Shown: positions 46,644-54,052 of the stretch, piece after piece
How positions within the stretch are numbered: position 1 is the first letter of the stretch
Layout of the letters: each line of letters opens with the position of its first letter
Assembly: GCF_004364325.1 (NCBI RefSeq)
Contig: NZ_SOCP01000004.1
Coordinates: forward strand, 682,001 to 746,000
DNA: 64,000 nucleotides
Direction of reading: 5' to 3'
Source of the DNA: Actinophytocola oryzae
GTDB lineage: Bacteria > Actinomycetota > Actinomycetes > Mycobacteriales > Pseudonocardiaceae
Made by a program: the position numbers and the translations under genes
The notes under the pieces: model-generated
What the model saw: only the letters and a program-made list of their open reading frames with translations
Database searches by the model: none
Told to the model about the DNA's origin: nothing

Positions 46644-47935
46644 GCCGCCTCCTCGGCCGCGACGACCGTCGGGAGCATCCGGTGCAGCGGGTCGCCGTGC
46701 AGGCCTGCCGCGACGGTGCTGCCGTCGGTGGGGTCGATCAGCAGGAAGGCGCCGGTGGCCTTGCAGGCGGTGTAGTCGTCGACCGGCAGTGGGTCCGCGA
46801 CCCGCAGCCGCACCCGTGCGATGCTCCCGGCGGTGATCGTCTCCGGGGCGCCGCTGACGGTCAGGCGCTGCTCGTCGAACAACGCCACCAGGTCGGTGAC
46901 CATCGCGCCGGTGGTCCGTGTGCCGTGCTTGAGCCGCAGCCGACCGCCGGGTCGCAGCGGTGTCTCCGCGAGCCAGCACATCGTGGCGTCCAGCTCGTGG
47001 GTGACCGCAGGCGCCCGGCCCGGCGTGGCCAGCAGGTCGCCTCGGGACACGTCGAGGTCGTCGGCCAGGCGCAGCGTCACGGCCGCGCCCGTGTCGGCGG
47101 ACCACACGGCCCCGTCGGGAGTGTCGATGCCCGCGACGGTCGTCGTCCGCCCCTCCGGCAGCACGACCACCTCGTCGCCGACCGCCACCCGGCCCGCCGC
47201 GACCTGGCCCGCGTAGCCGCGGTAGTCGGTCGCCCGGTCGCGGACGACGTACTGGACGGCCAGCCGCAGCCCGACGTCGCGGCCGTGCGGTTCCTGTTCG
47301 ACCGACTCCAGCCGGTCCAGCAGCGTCGGGCCCTCGTACCACGGGGTCCGCTCGGACCGGAGCACCACGTTGTCACCGGTCAGCGCCGACAGCGGCACCG
47401 ACACCAGGTCCTCGTCCAGGTAGCCGAGCGAACGCGTGTACGCCACCAGGTCGGCGGTGATCGACTCGTGGACCTCCCTGGAGAAGTCCATCAGGTCCAG
47501 CTTGTTCACCGCGAACGTGATCGTGGGGACACCCAGCAGCGCCATCACCGCGAGGTGGCGGCGCGTCTGCGGGAGCATGCCCTTGCGTGCGTCGACCAGC
47601 AGCACCGCGTGCTGGGCCGTCGACGCGCCGGTGGCCGTGTTCCGCAGGTACTGCACGTGCCCCGGGGTGTCGGCCAGCACGAACGAGCGGCGCTTCGTCG
47701 CGAAGTAGCGGTAGGCGACGTCGATCGTGATGCCCTGCTCGCGTTCGGCCCGCAGGCCGTCCACCAGCAGCGACAGGTCGGGATCGGTGAGGCCGCGCTC
47801 CGCGCTCGTGCGCAGCACCGCCTCCAGCTGGTCGCTCTGCACGGACTTGGTGTCGTAGAGCAGGCGACCGACCAGTGTGGACTTCCCGTCGTCCACACTC
47901 CCCGCGGTCACCATGCGCAACAGGTCGGTAGACAT
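46640..47935 (-). CDS. cysN: Sulfate adenylyltransferase large subunit (GTPase)
   Basis: A 431-residue EF-Tu-like GTPase that, with CysD, activates sulfate to adenosine 5'-phosphosulfate. G1 GSVDDGKST at residues 12-20, G3 DTPGH near 95, and G4 NKLDLMD near 150 are all present; three beta-barrel-like domains follow. It is not fused to an APS kinase; CysC is separate at 48962. The start codon shares one base with the cysD stop (TGATG). The C-terminus ends AAEEAA, the same ending as the repeat ORF, so the repeat seems joined at the gene's end. Its place in the operon points to a dedicated role in product sulfation. Confidence 0.95.
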   Translation of the reverse strand: MSTDLLRMVTAGSVDDGKSTLVGRLLYDTKSVQSDQLEAVLRTSAERGLTDPDLSLLVDGLRAEREQGITIDVAYRYFATKRRSFVLADTPGHVQYLRNTATGASTAQHAVLLVDARKGMLPQTRRHLAVMALLGVPTITFAVNKLDLMDFSREVHESITADLVAYTRSLGYLDEDLVSVPLSALTGDNVVLRSERTPWYEGPTLLDRLESVEQEPHGRDVGLRLAVQYVVRDRATDYRGYAGQVAAGRVAVGDEVVVLPEGRTTTVAGIDTPDGAVWSADTGAAVTLRLADDLDVSRGDLLATPGRAPAVTHELDATMCWLAETPLRPGGRLRLKHGTRTTGAMVTDLVALFDEQRLTVSGAPETITAGSIARVRLRVADPLPVDDYTACKATGAFLLIDPTDGSTVAAGLHGDPLHRMLPTVVAAEEAA

Positions 47936-48846
47936 CAGAAGTACCCCTCCCGCTTGCGGTCCTCCATCGCCGCCTCGGACAGCCGGTCGTCGGCACGGCT
48001 CGCACCGCGCTCGGTGAGCCTGCTGTTCCGGATCTCCGCGATGATCTCTGGCACGGTCGCCGCGTCGGAGGAGACCGCGCCGGTGCACGACCCGTCGCCG
48101 ACCGTCCGGTACCGCACGCTCTGCTCGACCAGCTCCTCGTCGTCCCGCGGGCCGCCCCACGGGCCTGGCGTCAGCCACATCCCGTCCCGCTGGTAGACCC
48201 CGCGCCGGTGCGCGAAGTACAGCGAGGGCAGCTCGATGTCGCGGTGCTCGACGTAGTGCCACACGTCCAGCTCGGTCCAGTTGGAGATCGGGAACACGCG
48301 GACGTGCTCGCCCGGCCGGTGTGTGCCGTTGTAGAGGTTCCACAGCTCGACGCGCTGGCGCTTGGGGTCCCACTGGCCGAAGGAGTTCCGGATGCTGAAC
48401 ACCCGCTCCTTCGCGCGGGCCCGCTCCTCGTCGCGCCTGCCGCCGCCGATCACCGCCTGGTACCGGTGCTCGGTGATCGAGTCCAGCAGCGGTGTGGTCT
48501 GCAGCGGGTTGCGCATGCCGTCGGGCCGCTCGGCCAGCTTGCCCTGGTCGATCCAGTCCTGGACCGCCGCGACCCGCAGCCGCAGGCCGTACCGCTCGAC
48601 CAGCTCGTCGCGGAACGCCAGCACCTCGGGGAAGTTGTGCCCGGTGTCGACGTGCAGCAGCGTGAACGGCGGCGGGGCGGGCGCGAACGCGCGGAGCGCG
48701 AGGTGCACCAGCACGGTCGAATCCTTGCCGCCGGAGAACAGCAGCGCGGTCCGGTCGAACTCGCCCGCGACCTCGCGCATGATGTGGATGGCCTCCGCCT
48801 CCAACGCGGCCATTCCCGCGCTGGGCCGGGTTTTCGTGGTCGTCAT
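47935..48846 (-). CDS. cysD: Sulfate adenylyltransferase small subunit
   Basis: A 303-residue PP-loop ATP pyrophosphatase. The PP-loop LLFSGGKDSTVLVHLA lies near residue 37; GGGRRDEERARAKERVFS near 130 and RVFPISNWTELDVW near 185 are CysD hallmarks. It forms the catalytic partner of CysN. The ATG overlaps the stop of the upstream repeat ORF (ATGA), and its own stop shares a base with the cysN start. Confidence 0.95.
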   Translation of the reverse strand: MTTTKTRPSAGMAALEAEAIHIMREVAGEFDRTALLFSGGKDSTVLVHLALRAFAPAPPPFTLLHVDTGHNFPEVLAFRDELVERYGLRLRVAAVQDWIDQGKLAERPDGMRNPLQTTPLLDSITEHRYQAVIGGGRRDEERARAKERVFSIRNSFGQWDPKRQRVELWNLYNGTHRPGEHVRVFPISNWTELDVWHYVEHRDIELPSLYFAHRRGVYQRDGMWLTPGPWGGPRDDEELVEQSVRYRTVGDGSCTGAVSSDAATVPEIIAEIRNSRLTERGASRADDRLSEAAMEDRKREGYF

Positions 48847-48965
48847 GCCGCCTCCTCGACCGCTGCGTGGCGTCGGAACGCTCCGCAGGCTCCGCTGCAC
48901 CGCCGCCCTCCGCGGTCGCAGAGACGGTCTGAATGTCGATGATTCGCTTCGCAAGCTGCGCTCAT
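48843..48965 (-). CDS. 40-residue repeat-encoded ORF, copy 1
   Basis: A 40-residue ORF beginning MSAACEANHRHSDRLCDRGG and ending VEEAA, between cysC and cysD. It is joined to each by an ATGA stop-start overlap. Compared with copy 2 it has nine residue changes and four Cys instead of three. It may be a small protein or a translated linker created by the repeat. Confidence 0.45.
   Translation of the reverse strand: MSAACEANHRHSDRLCDRGGRRCSGACGAFRRHAAVEEAA
48844..48962 (-). repeat. Operon repeat, full 119-base copy 1
   Basis: The first full copy of the 119-base unit between cysC and cysD. It begins at the ATGA of the cysC stop and ends at the ATGA that starts cysD, so it inserts exactly one ORF with coupled reading. 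It matches copy 2 without gaps (about 87 percent by hand). Confidence 0.8.
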
Positions 48966-49495
48966 GCCGCCTCCCGCTGTTCCGCACGGGCGAGCGCGGC
49001 GCCGATGGTGGCCAGGCACGCCTCGACCGGCATGGCCGACGTGTCGACCCTGACCTCGGGCGCGACCGGCTCCTCGTAGACGTCGCCGATGCCCGTGAGC
49101 CCGCTGACCTCGCCGCGTTTCGCCCTGGCGTAGAGCCCTTTGACGTCGCGGTCGGCGCACACCTCGACCGGTGCGTGGACGTGCACCTCGACGAACTCGA
49201 GGCCGCGTGCCTCGTGTTCGGCACGCACCGCGGCCCGTGCGGCCTCGTACGGCGCGATCACCGACACGACCACGAGCACGTCGTGCGCGGCCAGCATCGC
49301 TGCCAGCGCCCCGATCCTGCGGATGTTCTCCGTCCGGTCGGCCTTGTCGAAACCCAGCTCCGGGAACAGGTCGCGGCGGATCACGTCCCCGTCGAGCTGC
49401 TCGACCGCCCGGTGCGCGCGGTGCTGTTCCGCCAGCGCCCTGCCGAGGGTCGACTTGCCGGAACTGGGTAGCCCCGTCAACCACACAGTGGTCAT
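48962..49495 (-). CDS. cysC: Adenylyl-sulfate (APS) kinase
   Basis: A 177-residue P-loop kinase that converts APS to PAPS, the universal sulfate donor. Walker A is GLPSSGKST at residues 8-16, LDGDVIRRDL near 34 is the family's substrate loop, and the lid carries ENIRRIGA near 56. It stands alone rather than fused to CysN. It begins 31 bases after the acyl-CoA dehydrogenase and ends in the ATGA overlap with the repeat ORF. Confidence 0.95.
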   Translation of the reverse strand: MTTVWLTGLPSSGKSTLGRALAEQHRAHRAVEQLDGDVIRRDLFPELGFDKADRTENIRRIGALAAMLAAHDVLVVVSVIAPYEAARAAVRAEHEARGLEFVEVHVHAPVEVCADRDVKGLYARAKRGEVSGLTGIGDVYEEPVAPEVRVDTSAMPVEACLATIGAALARAEQREAA

Positions 49496-49526
49496 GGCCT
49501 TGTTCCTCCCTGGTCTGTTCTGGCCC

Positions 49527-50669
49527 TCACGGCGCGTACTCGCGCCCGAGCAGCCTGCGGGCGACCGCCAACTTCGCGGCGTTCTCGGTGCCGTCGGCGA
49601 TCTGCAGGCCGACCGCGTCGCGCAGCCTGCGCTCGACCGTGTGGTCCCTGCTCCAGCCGCGGTGGCCGAGCGTCATGAGTGACTGGTTGGTGGCGGCGAT
49701 CCCGACCTTGGGTGCCCACCACTTGGCCATGTTCGCCTCGACGCGGTGGTCGAGACCGGCGTCGCGGCGCCACAGCGCCTCGAACGCGAGCAGGCGCGCG
49801 GCCCGCAGGTGCGTTGCCTGCTCGACGAGCGGGAACGCGACGCCCTGGTGGCTTCCGATCGGCGCGCCGAAGGACGTGCGGTCGCGGGCGTGGCCGAGCG
49901 CGTCGTCCACGGCCGCGGTCGCGTTGGCCACGGCCATGATCGCGATCAGCGCACGGGAGTAGTCGAAGCCCCGCATCACACCGCGGAAGCCGCTGCCGTA
50001 CTCGCCGACCCGTGCCTGCGGACCGACCGGGCACCGGTCGAACCGCAGCGTGGCGCGACCACCGGCGCGGTGGCCGAGGTCGTCGAGCCGCTCGCGGGTC
50101 ACCTCGGGCCGGTCCAGCCGGGTGTAGAACGCGGTGATGCCGTCGGCTCCGGATCCGCCGGTGCGGGCGAAGACCAGCCCGTGTGTGGCGACGGCCCCGA
50201 GCATGATCGACGTCTTGGTGCCGGTCAGGAACCGGTGCTCGTCGCCTTCGGCCCGCAGCTCGATCGCCGCGGCGTCCGTGCCGTGTGCCGGCTCGGTCAG
50301 GCACAGCGCGACCACGGCCTCGCCCGACGCGATTTCCGGCAGCCACTCCGCGCGCTGGCTCGGCGTGCCGTTGCGCTCGATGATGCCCGCGATCAGGGCC
50401 GCGTTGAGGACGAGCATGCCCGCGGCCGGATCGGCCCTGCCCAGCTCCTCCAACGCGATCCCGACCTCGACGGCGCCGAGGCCGGCACCGCCGTGCTCGA
50501 CCGGGACGCCGAGACCGAAGAGCCCGGCACCACCCAGCTCCGCGACGAGCCCCGGCGGGAACTCGCCGGTGCGGTCACTGTCCCGCACGGTCGGCGCGAC
50601 CCGGTCGGCGACGAACGCGCGGACCTTCTCCGCGAGCGCGTCCTGTTCGGGGGAGAACGAGAAGTCCAC
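49527..50669 (-). CDS. Acyl-CoA dehydrogenase
   Basis: A 380-residue ACAD. The middle domain has ALCLTEPAHGTDAAA near residue 122, the FAD-binding part includes RDRTSFGAPIGSHQGVAFPL near 240, and the C-terminus ends IADGTENAAKLAVARRLLG. Where most ACADs have the base Glu in YEGT, this one has ADGT, as in cyclohexanecarboxyl-CoA dehydrogenase relatives (AliB/BadJ-like). It would introduce a double bond into an alicyclic or branched acyl-CoA. It follows the CoA ligase by three bases, so the ligase product is the likely substrate. Confidence 0.88.
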   Translation of the reverse strand: MDFSFSPEQDALAEKVRAFVADRVAPTVRDSDRTGEFPPGLVAELGGAGLFGLGVPVEHGGAGLGAVEVGIALEELGRADPAAGMLVLNAALIAGIIERNGTPSQRAEWLPEIASGEAVVALCLTEPAHGTDAAAIELRAEGDEHRFLTGTKTSIMLGAVATHGLVFARTGGSGADGITAFYTRLDRPEVTRERLDDLGHRAGGRATLRFDRCPVGPQARVGEYGSGFRGVMRGFDYSRALIAIMAVANATAAVDDALGHARDRTSFGAPIGSHQGVAFPLVEQATHLRAARLLAFEALWRRDAGLDHRVEANMAKWWAPKVGIAATNQSLMTLGHRGWSRDHTVERRLRDAVGLQIADGTENAAKLAVARRLLGREYAP

Positions 50670-50672
50670 GGG

Positions 50673-52331
50673 TCAGCCCTCCCCGAAGTGCTCGCGGAGC
50701 TTGAACTTCTGGACCTTGCCGCTCGGCGTCCTCGGCAGCGCGTCGACCAGCTCGAGACGCTCGGGCCAGTACTGCTTGGCCATGCCGAGCGCGTCGAGGT
50801 GGGTCGTCAGCGCGGGCAGGTCCGGGGCCGTGCCGTCCGCGACGGCGAAGGCACACGCCCGCTCGCCCAGCCGCTCGTCCGGGTATCCGACGATCGCCAC
50901 GTCCTTGACGCCGGGGTGCCGCAGCAGCGCGGCCTCCACCTCGACCACCGGGATCTTGACGCCGCCACGCGAGATCATGTCCTTCTGCCGCCCGGCGATC
51001 CGGATGCCGCCGTTGCCGTCGGACCTGGCGAGGTCGCCGGTGTCGAACCAGCCGTCCCCGGTGACCGACGCGGCGTAGGTGTCGGGACGCCGGAAGTACC
51101 CGAGGCACTGGAAGGCGCCACGCACCTGGAGCCTGCCGACCTCACCGGGCGCGACCTCGACGTCGTCGCGGTCGACGATGCGCACCAGCATGCCCGGCAT
51201 CGGCCTGCCGTCGCTCTCGGCGGCCCGCATGGGCGGGTCCTCCGGCCGGGTGATCGTCGGAGCGCCGTTCTCGGTCATGCCCCACAGGGCGTAGAGGCGG
51301 CAGCCCAGCTCGTCGCGGGCGTCCTCCACGAGCACCGGCGGGATCGGCGCGCTGCCGGTCGCGAAGCTCCGCAGCGCGGACAGGTCGCGGTCGTGCTCGC
51401 GTTGCGCCACGATCAGGTCGACCAGGAACGGCGGCGCGCCCATGAAGAACGTCACCCGCTCCCGCTCCAGGACCCGCAGCATCAGCTCGGGGTCCCACGC
51501 GTCCAGGTGGACGGCCGTCGCACCCAGCACGAGCGGCATCACGAAGTTCCAGGTGAAGCCCGCGTTGTAGGTGACGGGCGCACCCATCGCGGTGACGTCG
51601 TCCCCGGTCAGCCCCAGCACGTTCGCCTGCGCCCGGTTGGTGGCGTAGAGCGTGTTGAAGCTGTGCATCACGCCCTTGGGCTCACCGGTCGTGCCGGAGG
51701 TGAACATGACGTACGCGACGTCCTCGGGGTTCGCCTCGTCGTCGGTCAGCTCGCCGAACACGCTGCCTGGCGCGGACTTCTCGCCCAGCAACGTGGTCTC
51801 GAGGTCCAGCGCACCGGCCAGGCCCGGCGTGTCGGCGGGCTGGTCCGCGGCGCCGAGCAGCACGCGGTGGCGCAGCGTCGGCACGATCTCGGCTACCTCG
51901 GCGGACAGCTCCGCGTAGGAGAACTTCGCGTCGCCGACCGCTCCGATGTAGACAGGACTCTCGGTCAGGCCGGTGATGAAGCTCAACTCGCGCCTGCGGT
52001 AGATGGTCGGTGCGGGGCCGGCGATCGCGCCGATCCGTGCGCAGGCCAGGGTCAGCGCCATCAGCTGCCAGCAGTTCGGCAGCTGCAGGGTGACCACGTC
52101 GCCCCGGGACACGCCCAGGCCGACGAGACCCGCCGCCATCCGCTCGACCGCGGCCGCCAGCTCGGCGTAGGTCACCGAGTCCGGCTCGCGACCGTCCACG
52201 TGGTACACGACGACCGCCCTGCGGTCGGGATGTTCCCGCGCCGCGGCGCGCAGGTCGTCGAGCAGCGTGGCGTCACGCCGCCACAGCCCCTCGGCGTAGT
52301 AGTCCTCGGTGAGTGCCTCGGACATGAGCAT
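50673..52331 (-). CDS. Acyl-CoA ligase, cyclohexanecarboxylate-CoA ligase-like
   Basis: A 552-residue ANL-superfamily enzyme. Motif A3 MFTSGTTGEPKG near residue 220, A5-like YALWGMTENGAPT near 345, A7/A8 FDTGDLARSDGNGGIRIAGRQKD near 440 and the closing Lys in PRTPSGKVQKF near 535. The N-terminal LWRRDATLLDDLRAAAREHPDR resembles AliA-type cyclohexanecarboxylate:CoA ligases. It activates a carboxylic acid as adenylate and then CoA thioester. The ATG at 52331 follows GGAGGAG. Three bases separate it from the acyl-CoA dehydrogenase. Confidence 0.9.
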   Translation of the reverse strand: MLMSEALTEDYYAEGLWRRDATLLDDLRAAAREHPDRRAVVVYHVDGREPDSVTYAELAAAVERMAAGLVGLGVSRGDVVTLQLPNCWQLMALTLACARIGAIAGPAPTIYRRRELSFITGLTESPVYIGAVGDAKFSYAELSAEVAEIVPTLRHRVLLGAADQPADTPGLAGALDLETTLLGEKSAPGSVFGELTDDEANPEDVAYVMFTSGTTGEPKGVMHSFNTLYATNRAQANVLGLTGDDVTAMGAPVTYNAGFTWNFVMPLVLGATAVHLDAWDPELMLRVLERERVTFFMGAPPFLVDLIVAQREHDRDLSALRSFATGSAPIPPVLVEDARDELGCRLYALWGMTENGAPTITRPEDPPMRAAESDGRPMPGMLVRIVDRDDVEVAPGEVGRLQVRGAFQCLGYFRRPDTYAASVTGDGWFDTGDLARSDGNGGIRIAGRQKDMISRGGVKIPVVEVEAALLRHPGVKDVAIVGYPDERLGERACAFAVADGTAPDLPALTTHLDALGMAKQYWPERLELVDALPRTPSGKVQKFKLREHFGEG

Positions 52332-52353
52332 CGGTTCTCACTCCTCCGTGTGG

Positions 52354-53112
52354 TCAGGGCAGCGCGCGGGTGTTGCCGCCGTCCACGAGCAGCAGCGCGC
52401 CGGTGACGAACGCGGCCTGCCTGCTCGCGAGGAACGCGGCGAGCGCGCCGAAGTCCTCCGGGTCGCCGACCCTGCCGAGCGGGACCTCGGCCGCCGCCGC
52501 TGTCGGGTCGGCGCCGGACGGCCCGCGCAGGGCGGGCGTGTCGTGGTAGCCGGGCGCCAGGACGTTGACCGTGACGCCGGAGTCCGCGAAGCCGTGCACC
52601 AGGCTGCGGGCGAAGCCGAGCACGCCGAGCCGTGCCACGCCGGAGAGCACGTTGTGCGGCATGGGCTGGCGCACCGACTCCGACGTGATCATCAGCACCC
52701 GGCCCCAGCCGTCGTGCTCCAGGAACGGCTTGGCCGCCGTCACCATCGCGACGTGCGGGACGAGCGCGGTGTCGACGGCGTCCCGGTAGTCCTGGACCGC
52801 GAAGTCGTCCACCGGTCCCTGCCGCACGCCGCCGGTGTGGCTGACGACGACGTCGATGGCGCCGAACTCGTCGTGGGTGTGCTCGACCCACGCGGCGACG
52901 GCGTCCGGGTCGCCCATGTCGACGACCTCGCTGCGCACCTTGCCCTCGCCGACCGCGTCGACCGCGGCGTGCGCACCGGCCAGCCGGTCGGCGTCCCTGC
53001 CGCACAGCGACACGCTGGCGCCTTCCGCCGCGAGCGCACGCGCCACACCGAGCCCCAGCCCACTGCTGGAGGCGGCGACCATGGCGACCTTTCCCCGCAG
53101 TCCCAGGTCCAT
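52354..53112 (-). CDS. Short-chain dehydrogenase/reductase
   Basis: A 252-residue SDR of the FabG-like class. The cofactor loop reads AASSSGLGLGVA near residue 14, and VVSHTGG stands near residue 90 in place of NNAG. The usual active-site YxxxK is not seen: after ITSESVRQPMPHN comes VLSGVARLGV. This SDR branch occurs in many bacteria with Asn/Ser in place of Tyr/Lys, and may be weakly active or use another base. Its start shares one base with the sulfotransferase stop (TGATG). It could reduce a ring ketone or be a structural partner. Confidence 0.85.
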   Translation of the reverse strand: MDLGLRGKVAMVAASSSGLGLGVARALAAEGASVSLCGRDADRLAGAHAAVDAVGEGKVRSEVVDMGDPDAVAAWVEHTHDEFGAIDVVVSHTGGVRQGPVDDFAVQDYRDAVDTALVPHVAMVTAAKPFLEHDGWGRVLMITSESVRQPMPHNVLSGVARLGVLGFARSLVHGFADSGVTVNVLAPGYHDTPALRGPSGADPTAAAAEVPLGRVGDPEDFGALAAFLASRQAAFVTGALLLVDGGNTRALP

Positions 53113-54050
53113 CAGAGCGTCCTCTCCGGGATGGTGGTCACCGGGTAGCCGTAGCGGAGCAGCTGCGGCAGCGCGCCGGCCGTGGCCACCACGCGTGGCC
53201 GCACCGCGAGGCCGTCACGCCACCGCTCGTCGCAGCGGATCGCGACCCTGCCCCGGTTGAGCCGGTCCGGGTTGCCCGTGACCGTGTGGTTGTCGCCCAG
53301 CTCGACCGCGCCGTCGGCGCCGACCGGCCCCGCCGCGCCCGGCTCGATGCCCGCGAACCGCATGATCTCCGCGAGGACCTGCTTCGGCGCCCGGCCGAAG
53401 TCCTCGTGCCGCACCCGCAGGTACGCGCCTTCCGCGCGCACGGCGAGCAGGTCGGAGGCCAGGTTCACGCATCCCCAGGTGGCGGTGCTGCGTGCCGCGC
53501 TCATCTGCCGCACGTAGCTCTTGTCGCGCCGGTAGGAGAACGCCGTGGCCCTCGGGTCGCGCACGACGTGCAGCACACGCACGTCGAGGTCGTCGCGGCC
53601 ACTGAGCGCGGCCGCTTCCGCCGGGTACTTGGAGCTGTCCACGACCACCCGCGTGCCCGCCCTCTCGCCGACCGCGCGGTAGATGTCACGGGTGAGGCCC
53701 GTCGCCCACTCGACGTCGGCAGGCGGATGCAGCGGCCCGCGTGCCTCGGCGAGCCGGGCCGCGGTGTGCCTGGTGCGCAGCCAGCGGTCCTGCACGGCGA
53801 CCATCCGCCGCGCGGTCGCGACGTCGGTGAACGCGTCACCGAGCACGTCGGACCACAGTGGACAGCACGCGAGCGGGGTGCCGCAGCCGCACGTCGAGTT
53901 GGTGCCGGAGCCCAGGATCCCGTTGCGCCACAGGTAGTGCAGCTCGCCGATGTGGACGAAGCCCGGCACCTCGTTGAGCACGTTGCCGATCATGGTGCTG
54001 CCGCAGCGCGTCATCCCGGTGACGTAGAGGACGGTCTGTTTCCCCGCCAT
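53112..54050 (-). CDS. PAPS-dependent sulfotransferase
   Basis: A 312-residue sulfotransferase. The 5'-phosphosulfate-binding loop is YVTGMTRCGSTMIGNVL near residue 9 (GxxRxGST pattern), and the 3'-phosphate site is RVLHVVRDPRATAFS near 160 with a Ser nearby (VVVDSSKYP near 140). A Cys-rich insert, TNSTCGCGTPLACCPLW near residue 50, has four Cys and may bind zinc. It would transfer a sulfuryl group to an hydroxyl or amine of the product. Its start lies two bases after the shell-protein stop, so the two are closely co-translated. It is the likely PAPS consumer of the cluster. Confidence 0.9.
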   Translation of the reverse strand: MAGKQTVLYVTGMTRCGSTMIGNVLNEVPGFVHIGELHYLWRNGILGSGTNSTCGCGTPLACCPLWSDVLGDAFTDVATARRMVAVQDRWLRTRHTAARLAEARGPLHPPADVEWATGLTRDIYRAVGERAGTRVVVDSSKYPAEAAALSGRDDLDVRVLHVVRDPRATAFSYRRDKSYVRQMSAARSTATWGCVNLASDLLAVRAEGAYLRVRHEDFGRAPKQVLAEIMRFAGIEPGAAGPVGADGAVELGDNHTVTGNPDRLNRGRVAIRCDERWRDGLAVRPRVVATAGALPQLLRYGYPVTTIPERTL

Positions 54051-54052
54051 GG

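Noticed and set aside
46521..48965. The 40-residue repeat ORFs as toxin or antitoxin genes
   Set aside because: No partner gene, no HTH or toxin fold, and their exact stop-start coupling suggests a repeat-derived linker. They are kept as low-confidence CDS only.
49746..52406. A plus-strand frame of 886 codons across the ligase and dehydrogenase
   Set aside because: Low-complexity antisense reading of the acyl-CoA dehydrogenase and CoA ligase, which have full catalytic motifs on the minus strand.
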